A DNA stretch of 16,344 nt from Granulosicoccaceae bacterium. GTDB lineage: Bacteria > Pseudomonadota > Gammaproteobacteria > DAOVJZ01. The translations under genes and the position numbers were made by a program. The stretch covers positions 1 through 16,344 of the forward strand of contig DAOVJZ010000008.1 in the NCBI GenBank assembly GCA_030632035.1. Direction: 5' to 3'. Positions 7,979-14,383 of the stretch are shown piece by piece (the stretch's first letter is position 1; every line of letters begins with the position of its first letter). Below the pieces are notes generated by a model, which was not told the DNA's origin, made no database searches, and worked only from the letters and a program-made list of their open reading frames with translations.

Positions 7979-9202
7979 TTAGGTTTTCCTTGCCACACCT
8001 GAATCTATCGCTGCTTGTGCAATAGCTAATGGTATTGTGTCAATCAAGCGTGGATCCAATGGTTTTGGAATAATGTAATCCTTGCCAAACTCAAGTTGTT
8101 TCAGGTTGTAGGCCTTTAACACTTCTTCCGGCACGGGTTCTTTTGCCAGATCTTTTAATGCATGTGTTGCTGCCACTTTCATGGCTTCATTAATACATGT
8201 AGCACGTACATCAAGTGCACCGCGAAAGATAAACGGAAACCCTAAAACATTATTTACCTGATTGGGGTAATCGCTACGACCAGTACCCATAATAAGATCA
8301 TCCCGGGTTTTATGTGCAAGTGCCGGCGCAATTTCAGGATCGGGATTGGACAACGCAAACACAACTGGTTTTGACGCCATTGTTTTTATCATATTTTCAC
8401 TGACCAGATTGGGTCCTGAGACACCAATAAATACATCCGCATCCTGCATGGCATCTTCCAGCGTGCGTTGGGAAGTTTTGATTGCAAATTCTTTTTTATA
8501 TTCATTCAAGTCATCGCGTTCAGAATGAATGACTCCCTTGCGATCAATCAGGAATAAATTATTTTTGTTGGCACCAAGAGAAACAAGCATACGCATGGAG
8601 GCAATACCGGCCGCACCAGCACCAAGACAAACAATTTTGACATCACCTATTTTTTTCCCCTGTAGTTCAAGCGCATTTAACAAACCAGCGGAAATAATAA
8701 TGGCAGTGCCGTGCTGGTCATCATGAAAAACAGGGATATCCAGTTTTTCAATTAGTGTCTTTTCAATGTCAAAACATTTGGGTGCAGCAATATCTTCCAG
8801 GTTAATACCACCAAAGCCCGGGGCAATGAGCCGCGTAGTTTCAATAATGACTTCCGGTTCCTGACTATCTATTTCAATATCAAATACATCAATATTGGCA
8901 AATTTTTTAAATAAAACGCCTTTGCCTTCCATAACCGGTTTTCCTGCCAGCGCACCGATATTACCCAATCCAAGTACGGCGCTGCCATCTGTGACAACGG
9001 CAACCAGATTACCTTTCGAAGTGTAACGGAATGCATCATCAGGATTATCAGCGATACGGCGCACAGGTTCTGCCACACCCGGTGTATAGGCCAGACTCAG
9101 ATCACGTTGTGTATTACAGGGCTTACTGATACTGGTTTCCATTTTTCCCGGTTTTGGGAGTTCATGGTAATCAAGTGCGGCTTTCTTTAAATCATCAGAC
9201 AT
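7979..9202 (-). CDS. maeB: Malic enzyme, short MaeB type without phosphotransacetylase domain
   Basis: 407 residues. It oxidatively decarboxylates malate to pyruvate with reduction of NAD(P)+, feeding acetyl-CoA or NADPH supply from the TCA cycle. Family features are visible: the N-terminal catalytic region with Tyr39 in LAYTPGVAEPV and Lys94 in MEGKGVLFKKF. The metal-binding acids are Glu136/Asp137 (NLEDIAAP) and Asp161/Asp162 (FHDDQHGTA). The Rossmann motif LGAGAAGIA is at about 193-201, ALSNPDPE at 283-290, and GRSDYPNQVNNVLGFPFIFRGALD from about 308. E. coli MaeB is about 760 residues with a C-terminal phosphotransacetylase-like domain; this one stops before it, like the short Pseudomonas form. 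Asp220 at the end of the second Rossmann strand hints at NAD, but cofactor use is not certain. It lies 2 nt after the M48 gene with no clear Shine-Dalgarno, so translation is probably coupled. Confidence 0.95.
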   Translation of the reverse strand: MSDDLKKAALDYHELPKPGKMETSISKPCNTQRDLSLAYTPGVAEPVRRIADNPDDAFRYTSKGNLVAVVTDGSAVLGLGNIGALAGKPVMEGKGVLFKKFANIDVFDIEIDSQEPEVIIETTRLIAPGFGGINLEDIAAPKCFDIEKTLIEKLDIPVFHDDQHGTAIIISAGLLNALELQGKKIGDVKIVCLGAGAAGIASMRMLVSLGANKNNLFLIDRKGVIHSERDDLNEYKKEFAIKTSQRTLEDAMQDADVFIGVSGPNLVSENMIKTMASKPVVFALSNPDPEIAPALAHKTRDDLIMGTGRSDYPNQVNNVLGFPFIFRGALDVRATCINEAMKVAATHALKDLAKEPVPEEVLKAYNLKQLEFGKDYIIPKPLDPRLIDTIPLAIAQAAIDSGVARKT

Positions 9203-9204
9203 GG

Positions 9205-10668
9205 TTATTTCACAATTTTAATCAGGGTACCCGATTCAGGTTCGCCAGAGGGGTAATGGCTGTTCATTAATCGTAGCTGATCTTCAGGATAATTGGCGAG
9301 TTTGGATGTGCTTGCCAGTTTTTTAAATGTTGTTCCTGATGTGGCTTTTATCAGCTTGAGCCTGAGTGCACTTGCCAATGATAGTTCGCTCTTTTTCAAT
9401 TTATGAAAACTACGCGTACTTTTCATAATGACATTGTCATATTTGCGTGGCGAGCCAGATTCTTTGGCAACACCCCTGAAAATCCAGGCACTGTTTTTAA
9501 AATAGATCACACTAATACGCATACTCCGGTTACCAAATGGTGTTTTTGTTGTTGTCCATGCGGTATAACCTTTATTGCCGCTGACCCATATTTTTTTGCC
9601 TTCACGCAAATCAGTCATACCTAGCCGTTCAATAATAAATTCGCGTGGAGTAATACGTTTATTCAGATCCTGCATAGTAATATGCAGTAAACCATCATTG
9701 GTATCAGTCTGAGCAACAATGGCATCAGGTTGATTTTTTATTTTCCAACCCTTTGGCAAGCTGATCGCAAAACCAAGATCCTTGTGATAAAAGTTATTAC
9801 CCTTGACGATACCTTGTTTCTCGCTATCCCCAAATACCATATTGTTTGTTTTTTTTAGGAAGATAGTACGGTTAATGATTTTTGATTTAGCTTTTATTTT
9901 TTTTGCCGCATCAATGACTTCTTTCAGGCGGGTGTCATTGTCCGGATGAGTAGAAAACACACCATGATAAATGCGTGGTTCGCGGTCTTCCTTTTTAGCC
10001 AGTTTCTTTTCAAATTCTTCCTGATTTTTTAAAACCCGGATGACTTTGAACATGGCTTGTGGATCATAACCACTACGTGCCAGATATTCTGCGCCCAGTC
10101 GGTCTGATTCCAGTTCATGTTCCCGTCCATATCCGCGAACGATAACTGTACCCAGTGTACCAAATACATCACCAGCGCCCTGAACACCTGTCGCCGTAGC
10201 CAGAATGGTGCCGATAATATCAGTTGCTGTTGCTGCACTGTGTTGCCGAACAGCATGCCGCGCTGTTACATGCCCTGTCTCATGACCCAGTACAGCAGCG
10301 AGTTCAGCCTCTGAATTGAGATAAGCCATCAGACCACGGGTGATGTAGATATAACCGCCAGGTAGAGCGAATGCATTTACTTCTGGACTATCCAGTAGAG
10401 TAAAGCGGTAGATCAAATTGCTACGATGACTTTTTTGTGCGACCTTGCCCCCTATTTTTTGCACATAGGCCTGCAGGGCTTTGTCTTCGTATACATCATA
10501 CTGTTTAAGAATCAGAGCATGGTTTTGACGCCCCAGTGCAATTTCCTGTTCTTCAGTCATCATGACAAAATCACTTTCACCGGTTGCAGGGTTAACTGCA
10601 CAGCCGGACATGATATGAAGCAATACCAATACAGTTGTTAGCAATAATTTTGAAATAATGGTTTTCAT
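9205..10668 (-). CDS. M48 family metalloprotease lipoprotein with extra C-terminal domain
   Basis: 487 residues. It is a zinc peptidase of the Ste24/BepA/LoiP group, probably lipid-anchored and facing the periplasm, where relatives act in outer-membrane protein quality control. The signal sequence ends in MSGC with Cys23 as the likely lipidated residue. The catalytic motif HETGH is at 129-133, with the third ligand probably Glu185 in the ExxxD segment HELESDR (184-190). FSTHPDNDTRL is at about 238-248, the conserved His/Arg motif near the active site. After about residue 265 it departs from BepA: there are no TPR repeats, but a segment around 290-425 (FAISLPKGWKIKN at its start) of unknown type. 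A final stretch at about 438-487 ends YPSGEPESGTLIKIV, which looks like a LysM-type motif. It starts 6 nt after the nuclease gene without a visible Shine-Dalgarno. Substrate unknown. Confidence 0.93.
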   Translation of the reverse strand: MKTIISKLLLTTVLVLLHIMSGCAVNPATGESDFVMMTEEQEIALGRQNHALILKQYDVYEDKALQAYVQKIGGKVAQKSHRSNLIYRFTLLDSPEVNAFALPGGYIYITRGLMAYLNSEAELAAVLGHETGHVTARHAVRQHSAATATDIIGTILATATGVQGAGDVFGTLGTVIVRGYGREHELESDRLGAEYLARSGYDPQAMFKVIRVLKNQEEFEKKLAKKEDREPRIYHGVFSTHPDNDTRLKEVIDAAKKIKAKSKIINRTIFLKKTNNMVFGDSEKQGIVKGNNFYHKDLGFAISLPKGWKIKNQPDAIVAQTDTNDGLLHITMQDLNKRITPREFIIERLGMTDLREGKKIWVSGNKGYTAWTTTKTPFGNRSMRISVIYFKNSAWIFRGVAKESGSPRKYDNVIMKSTRSFHKLKKSELSLASALRLKLIKATSGTTFKKLASTSKLANYPEDQLRLMNSHYPSGEPESGTLIKIVK

Positions 10669-10674
10669 ATTTAT

Positions 10675-11490
10675 TTATTTTAATACAATTATACTGGCCG
10701 GGTGCCGCACATGCATAAACAGTTCCTTACGCTTTTTATTGTAATGTAACCAGCCCCGTGCCTGCACCTTTTTACCAACAATATTTTCCAGCATATTTTT
10801 ATCGAAATAAAGCAAGTTGTCCCTGCTGATTCGTAGCGCTGTTTTTCCTGACAGATTTAGCCAAATAGCCTTTTTACTACGGCCTATATGAACAACTTTG
10901 CCTTCAATAAACCGGAAGCCGGTGTCATCAGCTCCAAGCAATTCTGTATTTTTATACTGGTAATCAGGAATCGACCACATTCCTTTCCGTTGTTGGCGGG
11001 CAGTCGCTTCCGCTTGTTGATAACAATCTGCTTTTTCCACATTAGGGGGGACAACAATATGGGCGGCCAGACCTTTATTGAGCAGGGATTGTTGAATGTT
11101 GGTTCCGTTAGGAAGATAGGCGTGTGCAAGCAGGCGTTTGTATCTGTCGCGCCTGTCTCCATCAAAACGTAACCCGACTTTATATTTGCTTGATGCCAAA
11201 AGTGTGATCAATGCCTGTTTGGCCTCATTGGCCAGAGGTTGAGCTGGTTTACCCTTTTTACCAGTTTCAGGTGTATTGATTCCAATGAGACGTACTTTTT
11301 CACCAGCATCGGTTTTAAAAGTATCGCCATCATAAACCTTGGCAACATGGACTATTTGATCAAAGTGTCTGGATTGGCAGTTGGAGTTCAGGCTATTTGC
11401 CTGAACGGAAACAAACAGATTTAAAAGAAGAGTAGAAATAAAAAAGGCGCTTATGAAAAGCGCCTTTTTACAAACACATTGAACAGGCAT
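10675..11490 (-). CDS. Secreted thermonuclease (SNase-like) with C-terminal extra domain
   Basis: 271 residues. It is a staphylococcal-nuclease-fold phosphodiesterase, likely exported. A signal peptide spans about 9-31 (probable cleavage after VQA). The SNase core (about 45-175) shows YDGDT (Asp54, Asp56), VRLIGINTPE with Arg67 and Glu75, and DRYKR with Arg119, matching the catalytic Arg/Glu/Arg triad. Asn72 sits where S. aureus nuclease has the calcium ligand Asp40. After the core, residues about 190-270 form an added beta-rich domain (IEGKVVHIGRSKKAIWLNL), perhaps an OB fold. The start codon overlaps the rpmE stop as TAATG. A strong terminator-like hairpin (11441-11469) lies inside codons 8-17. 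I recall a nuclease gene at this place beside rpmE in Pseudomonas. The family is certain; substrate and metal use are inferred. Confidence 0.93.
   Translation of the reverse strand: MPVQCVCKKALFISAFFISTLLLNLFVSVQANSLNSNCQSRHFDQIVHVAKVYDGDTFKTDAGEKVRLIGINTPETGKKGKPAQPLANEAKQALITLLASSKYKVGLRFDGDRRDRYKRLLAHAYLPNGTNIQQSLLNKGLAAHIVVPPNVEKADCYQQAEATARQQRKGMWSIPDYQYKNTELLGADDTGFRFIEGKVVHIGRSKKAIWLNLSGKTALRISRDNLLYFDKNMLENIVGKKVQARGWLHYNKKRKELFMHVRHPASIIVLK
11436..11469 (-). terminator. Intrinsic terminator after rpmE, inside the nuclease signal-peptide codons
   Basis: AAAAAGGCGCTT (11441-11452) and AAGCGCCTTTTT (11458-11469) form a perfect 12-bp stem with a 5-nt loop. On the minus strand the GC-rich core is followed by TTTTTTATTTC, the form of a Rho-independent terminator. 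It starts about 20 nt after the rpmE stop codon and lies within codons 8-17 of the downstream nuclease gene. It would let rpmE be transcribed far more than the nuclease, protease and malic enzyme genes. Because the stem is symmetric with A/T ends, it could also work on the plus strand. Confidence 0.85.
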
Positions 11491-11702
11491 TACTTGGTTT
11501 TCTTCATACCATACTTCTTGCGGAACTTGTCTACACGTCCAGCGGTATCAACAATCTTTTGTTTACCTGTATAAAAAGGATGGCACTGGGAGCAGACATC
11601 AATATGCAGTTCCTTACCCATAGTCGAACGGGTCTGGAAGTTGTGGCCGCAACTGCAAGTTACGCTGATGTCATCGTATGCTGGATGAATTTCCGGTTTC
11701 AT
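11490..11702 (-). CDS. rpmE: 50S ribosomal protein L31, zinc-binding type
   Basis: 70 residues. bL31 bridges the ribosomal subunits. This is the zinc-binding (C+) form, with all four cysteines: CSC at 16 and 18, and CSQC at 37 and 40. MKPEIHPAY and RVDKFRKKYG are hallmark stretches, and length is normal. GAGG lies 5 nt before the ATG. A sigma70-like promoter at 11756-11784 gives a leader of about 45 nt containing a small hairpin (11729-11743). The stop overlaps the nuclease start by 1 nt, and a terminator follows immediately. No zinc-free paralogue is seen in this window. Confidence 0.98.
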   Translation of the reverse strand: MKPEIHPAYDDISVTCSCGHNFQTRSTMGKELHIDVCSQCHPFYTGKQKIVDTAGRVDKFRKKYGMKKTK

Positions 11703-11728
11703 GATTACCTCAAATACTCGTGTTATCC

Positions 11729-11743
11729 GCTCTGATTTAGAGC
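11729..11743 (-). promoter_or_regulatory. Small hairpin in the rpmE leader
   Basis: GCTCT and AGAGC pair over 5 bp around a 5-nt loop in the predicted rpmE 5' leader, about 27 nt before the start codon. In E. coli bL31 is reported to repress its own translation through the mRNA leader. This hairpin is a possible, untested equivalent. Confidence 0.35.
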
Positions 11744-11755
11744 TTAAGGCCGCGC

Positions 11756-11784
11756 ATAATACGGAAATCTGGCGATTTCAGCAA
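11756..11784 (-). promoter_or_regulatory. Candidate sigma70 promoter of rpmE
   Basis: On the minus strand, TTGCTG (11784-11779) and TATTAT (11761-11756) are spaced by 17 nt. The -10 box matches consensus at five of six positions and the -35 at three. A palindrome GAAATC-TGGC-GATTTC (11764-11779, plus-strand reading) fills the spacer and touches the -35 box, so it could be an operator. The start point would be near 11749. Confidence 0.5.
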
Positions 11785-11809
11785 GTCCGGCATCTGTAAA
11801 TTTATGTCG

Positions 11810-12163
11810 TTATTGGGGTCTAAAAGGGAGAACGTTGTTGCCAGAAACAGTATCAGATACCGTAACAGCTTGTTTTTCAAAAGAAATATTCCCTTTCAGG
11901 GTCTCCAGCAGGCCATTTTCACCATAAACCGAGTCCCACATCATATTAGTAATTTTTACACAGGCACCCAACGGTGATTGGGAGCGGTGGCGAATACCGT
12001 CAATTTGCCACTGTAAATGGCGCAATCGCTTGCGGCGGCTTTTGGTAGGAACAGAACGAATAAAGCTTTCTACCACTTGTTCACGCTTTTCTTCAAAAGC
12101 CTCTGGATCCAAGGTGGCCAGTTCAGCCCATTCTGTAAAATCAATCTGTAAAGATTCTTTCAT
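11810..12163 (-). CDS. Small DUF3135-like protein
   Basis: 117 residues, soluble, with no signal or membrane segment. It resembles the gammaproteobacterial DUF3135 family as I remember it: an N-terminal DFTEWAELATLDPEAFE (about 9-24), a basic middle (TKSRRKRLRHLQWQIDGIRHR, about 40-60), then SPLGACVKITNMMWDSVYG (63-81). The last seven residues, VLPFRPQ, follow a Ser/Thr-rich linker. The mostly helical, basic centre could bind nucleic acid or a protein, but no function is known to me. The ATG at 12163 has a GAGAG purine run about 9 nt upstream. The gene stands alone between the rho terminator and the rpmE promoter, on the same strand as both, with gaps of 287 and 107 nt. Confidence 0.85.
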   Translation of the reverse strand: MKESLQIDFTEWAELATLDPEAFEEKREQVVESFIRSVPTKSRRKRLRHLQWQIDGIRHRSQSPLGACVKITNMMWDSVYGENGLLETLKGNISFEKQAVTVSDTVSGNNVLPFRPQ

Positions 12164-12368
12164 AACCTGAAACTCTCTTTATTTTACTGCCAGGGTGTTC
12201 AGGCACTCCTTGCCCAACCTGTACATGTAACCCTACTAGCAAAATTTCTGTTTGAATAGTGTCATAAATATCACAAAATTACTGTGAATTAATACGCAAC
12301 ATGCGTGCCACAAAGAATATTTCAATTAAAAACAATGGGTTATTGGTAAGCAGATATTACAGAGGTAC
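12164..12368. other. Intergenic region upstream of the DUF3135-like gene
   Basis: This stretch lies between the DUF3135-like gene and the nested palindrome after rho. It has no open frame of note. I looked for a minus-strand promoter for the small gene and found only poor hexamer pairs, for example TTCACA with TATGAC at 16 nt. A TCACA-N7-TGTGA inverted repeat is at 12271-12287. A promoter is expected here because the preceding gene ends in a terminator, but I cannot place it. Confidence 0.4.
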
Positions 12369-12427
12369 AATAGTGTAAAAATTCCTGACACTTTAAGGTC
12401 AGGAATTCTAAGGATTTTTACACTATT
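12369..12427. repeat. Nested palindrome downstream of rho
   Basis: The outer arms AATAGTGTAAAAAT (12369-12382) and ATTTTTACACTATT (12414-12427) are perfect 14-bp inverted repeats. Inside them AATTCCTGAC (12380-12389) pairs perfectly with GTCAGGAATT (12398-12407) around an 8-nt loop. The two stems share three bases, so they stack into one hairpin of about 21 bp with a 9-nt bulge on one side. A plain terminator would not need the outer arms. Confidence 0.75.
12377..12405 (-). terminator. Intrinsic terminator of rho
   Basis: On the minus strand, TTCCTGAC and GTCAGGAA form an 8-bp stem around an 8-nt loop, followed directly by TTTTT. It begins about 46 nt after the rho stop codon. It is the inner part of the larger nested palindrome at 12369-12427. 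A Rho-independent terminator at the end of the gene encoding Rho is plausible, as it would not depend on Rho level. Confidence 0.65.
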
Positions 12428-12450
12428 GGGGTTGTCGAGTGTGGTACAGA

Positions 12451-13707
12451 TCAGCGCTTCATTGAGTCAAAAAACTCTGCATTTGTCTTGGTTGTACGCA
12501 GTTTTTCATACATAAATTCCATGGCAGCAATTTCATCCATGGGGTGTAACAGTTTGCGCAGGATCCACATTTTCTGCAGTTCATCCGGTGCGGTGAGGAG
12601 TTCTTCACGTCGGGTACCGGAACGGTTGATATTAATAGCCGGGTAAATGCGTTTTTCGGCAATCTTTCTGTCCAGATGAAGTTCCATGTTGCCAGTACCC
12701 TTGAATTCTTCATAGATCACTTCGTCCATACGTGAGCCAGTGTCGATCAGGGCGGTTGCGATAATGGTCAGGCTTCCACCTTCTTCAATGTTACGTGCCG
12801 CACCAAAGAAACGCTTGGGGCGGTGCAGGGCATTGGCATCCACACCACCGGTCAGCACCTTACCAGAAGAAGGAATTACCGTGTTGTAGGCACGTGCCAG
12901 ACGGGTAATGGAATCCAGCAGAATCACGACGTCTTTTTTGTGTTCTACCAGGCGTTTGGCCTTCTCAATGACCATTTCTGATACCTGGACATGACGACTG
13001 GCAGGCTCGTCAAAGGTACTGGAAACAACTTCTCCGCGTACCATACGCTGCATTTCGGTCACTTCTTCCGGACGTTCGTCAATAAGTAATACGATGAGAT
13101 AACATTCGGGATGTTGAGCCGCGATAGATTGAGCCAGATTCTGAAGCAACATGGTTTTGCCTGCTTTTGGAGGTGACACAATCAGCCCACGCTGGCCTTT
13201 GCCAATCGGTGAACTCAAATCAATGACACGGGCTGTAATATCTTCAGTACTGCCATTACCTATTTCCATGGTCATGCGCTCGTTGGCATGGAGTGGTGTC
13301 AGGTTTTCAAACAGGATTTTATTCTTGGCATCCTCTGGTTTATCAAAGTTGATCTCGTCAACTTTTAACAGCGCAAAGTAACGTTCGCTGTCCTTGGGTG
13401 GTCGAATTTTACCGGCAATGGTGTCACCGGTACGTAGACTAAAGCGTCTGATTTGGCTGGGTGAAACATAGATATCATCAAGGCCGGCCAGATAGGAGCT
13501 ATCAGATGAGCGCAGGAAGCCAAAGCCATCTTGCAGGATTTCCAGCACACCACTGCCAAAGATGTCTTCACCTTTTTTGGCGTGTGCTTTGAGGATGGCA
13601 AATATAATGTCTTGTTTGCGTGCCCGCGCCATGTTTTCTATTTTCAGCTTTTGGGCGAGTTCGACGAGTTCAGATGGGGTTTTTTCTTTGAGGTCAGTTA
13701 GATTCAT
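12451..13707 (-). CDS. rho: Transcription termination factor Rho
   Basis: 418 residues. Rho is a hexameric RNA-dependent ATPase that ends transcription by moving along nascent RNA. The N-terminal helical region (about 1-45) leads into a cold-shock-like RNA-binding domain with RNP1 DGFGFLR at 60-66. The ATPase domain has the P-loop PPKAGKT (179-185), catalytic Glu211 in LIDERPEE and Walker B LLDS (264-267, Asp265). The Q-loop SGKVLTGGVD is at 281-290. Length and sequence are typical, with no N-terminal insertion domain. It lies 201 nt downstream of trxA on the same strand, as in E. coli. Its own ribosome-binding site is modest (GGAT 8 nt upstream). A short upstream frame overlaps its start codon. 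Confidence 0.98.
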   Translation of the reverse strand: MNLTDLKEKTPSELVELAQKLKIENMARARKQDIIFAILKAHAKKGEDIFGSGVLEILQDGFGFLRSSDSSYLAGLDDIYVSPSQIRRFSLRTGDTIAGKIRPPKDSERYFALLKVDEINFDKPEDAKNKILFENLTPLHANERMTMEIGNGSTEDITARVIDLSSPIGKGQRGLIVSPPKAGKTMLLQNLAQSIAAQHPECYLIVLLIDERPEEVTEMQRMVRGEVVSSTFDEPASRHVQVSEMVIEKAKRLVEHKKDVVILLDSITRLARAYNTVIPSSGKVLTGGVDANALHRPKRFFGAARNIEEGGSLTIIATALIDTGSRMDEVIYEEFKGTGNMELHLDRKIAEKRIYPAININRSGTRREELLTAPDELQKMWILRKLLHPMDEIAAMEFMYEKLRTTKTNAEFFDSMKR

Positions 13708-13769
13708 GCGTTTTGATCCATGCAGCAGGTTTTCCAGAAGGGTAAAGGTATGAAATTCAGATTGAACAT
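13704..13769 (-). CDS. Possible rho leader peptide, ATGA overlap with rho
   Basis: An ATG-initiated frame of 21 codons begins MFNLNFIPLPFW and ends with a TGA that overlaps the rho ATG in the sequence ATGA. Such overlap often means coupled translation. E. coli also has a leader peptide (rhoL) before rho, though I see no sequence likeness. No good Shine-Dalgarno precedes this ATG, and a hairpin (13773-13790) ends 3 nt upstream of it. It could be chance. Confidence 0.3.
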   Translation of the reverse strand: MFNLNFIPLPFWKTCCMDQNA

Positions 13770-13790
13770 CAGACCCGAAACGCCTCGGGT
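13710..13790 (-). promoter_or_regulatory. Structured, C-rich leader of rho (possible autoregulatory site)
   Basis: The trxA-rho gap carries a perfect 6-bp hairpin, ACCCGA/TCGGGT with a 6-nt loop (13773-13790). After it the minus strand is pyrimidine-rich with few G: TTCATACCTTTACCCTTC and nearby. E. coli rho is autoregulated by Rho-dependent termination in its leader. This C-over-G stretch is where a rut-like site could lie, but that is inference. I found no convincing sigma70 promoter in the AT-rich part next to trxA (about 13840-13880). Confidence 0.35.
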
Positions 13791-13908
13791 GGCCTGTGTG
13801 ATTTTTGGTTTATGGAAGGTTGCCGGTTAAGGCGAAATTGTTAATTAATTATTTAAAATAAAACTATGTTTTCCTACATTAGCACCTAATTTTCGATCCG
13901 TCCAGTTT

Positions 13909-14235
13909 TCAGATATTGCTATCAATAAATGCTGTTAACTGGGATTTTGATAATGCACCTACCTTGGTAGCTTCTACATTACCATCCTTGAATAACATCA
14001 GTGTTGGTATTCCCCGAATGCCGTATTTTGGCGGTGTTTCAGGGTTTTCATCAATATTGAGTTTAGTGACTTTGATCTTGCCTTTATATTCCTGTGCAAT
14101 TTCTTCCAGGATGGGTGCGATCATTTTGCAAGGCCCGCACCAGTCTGCCCAGTAATCTACCAGTACAGATACATCTGATTTAAGAATTTCTTCGTCAAAG
14201 TTTGCGTCAGTAACGTATACAACTGCACCACTCAA
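13909..14235 (-). CDS. trxA: Thioredoxin
   Basis: 108 residues. It is a cytoplasmic dithiol-disulfide oxidoreductase that reduces ribonucleotide reductase and many other proteins. The active site WCGPC is at 32-36 and the cis-proline is at Pro77 (GIPTL). The full E. coli-like fold is present with normal length. I chose the TTG at 14235 because AGAGG lies 8 nt upstream and the resulting N-terminus, MSGAVVYVTDANF, aligns with known thioredoxins. An in-frame ATG at 14319 would add 28 basic, unconserved residues and is unlikely. It is followed after 201 nt by rho, and rhlB diverges from it, the classic rhlB/trxA/rho layout. Confidence 0.96.
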   Translation of the reverse strand: MSGAVVYVTDANFDEEILKSDVSVLVDYWADWCGPCKMIAPILEEIAQEYKGKIKVTKLNIDENPETPPKYGIRGIPTLMLFKDGNVEATKVGALSKSQLTAFIDSNI

Positions 14236-14317
14236 TGTTATCGCCTCTCTAGTTTTTATTGATGATTTTCGAACTGCTGTGAAATGTCGAAATGAATGTT
14301 TGTAATCTCTAATGCCC

Positions 14318-14346
14318 ATTTGAGCCTAATCTGATTATGATTTCAA
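14318..14346 (-). promoter_or_regulatory. Candidate promoter of trxA
   Basis: On the minus strand, TTGAAA (14346-14341) and TCAAAT (14323-14318) are spaced by 17 nt. The -35 box matches five of six consensus positions and the -10 box four. It would give a leader of about 75 nt to the TTG start of trxA. It is the best pair I found in this gap, but modest. No good plus-strand promoter for rhlB is visible. Confidence 0.3.
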
Positions 14347-14383
14347 GTCCAAAAGGCGCGTGGTTTTGTTATGCTACGTTCCT

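Noticed and set aside
10675..11490. The nuclease and protease as part of a defence system
   Set aside because: Both carry export signals and sit in a conserved housekeeping cluster; no toxin, sensor or mobile element accompanies them.
11764..11779. GAAATC-N4-GATTTC as a Zur (zinc) box before the zinc-binding L31 gene
   Set aside because: It shares only the GAAAT/ATTTC ends with the gammaproteobacterial Zur motif and lacks the TGTTATAACA core; the zinc-binding form of L31 is also not the one usually repressed by Zur.
12271..12287. TCACA-N7-TGTGA as a CRP site
   Set aside because: The half-sites are in the reverse order of the CRP motif (TGTGA-N6-TCACA) and the spacer length is wrong.
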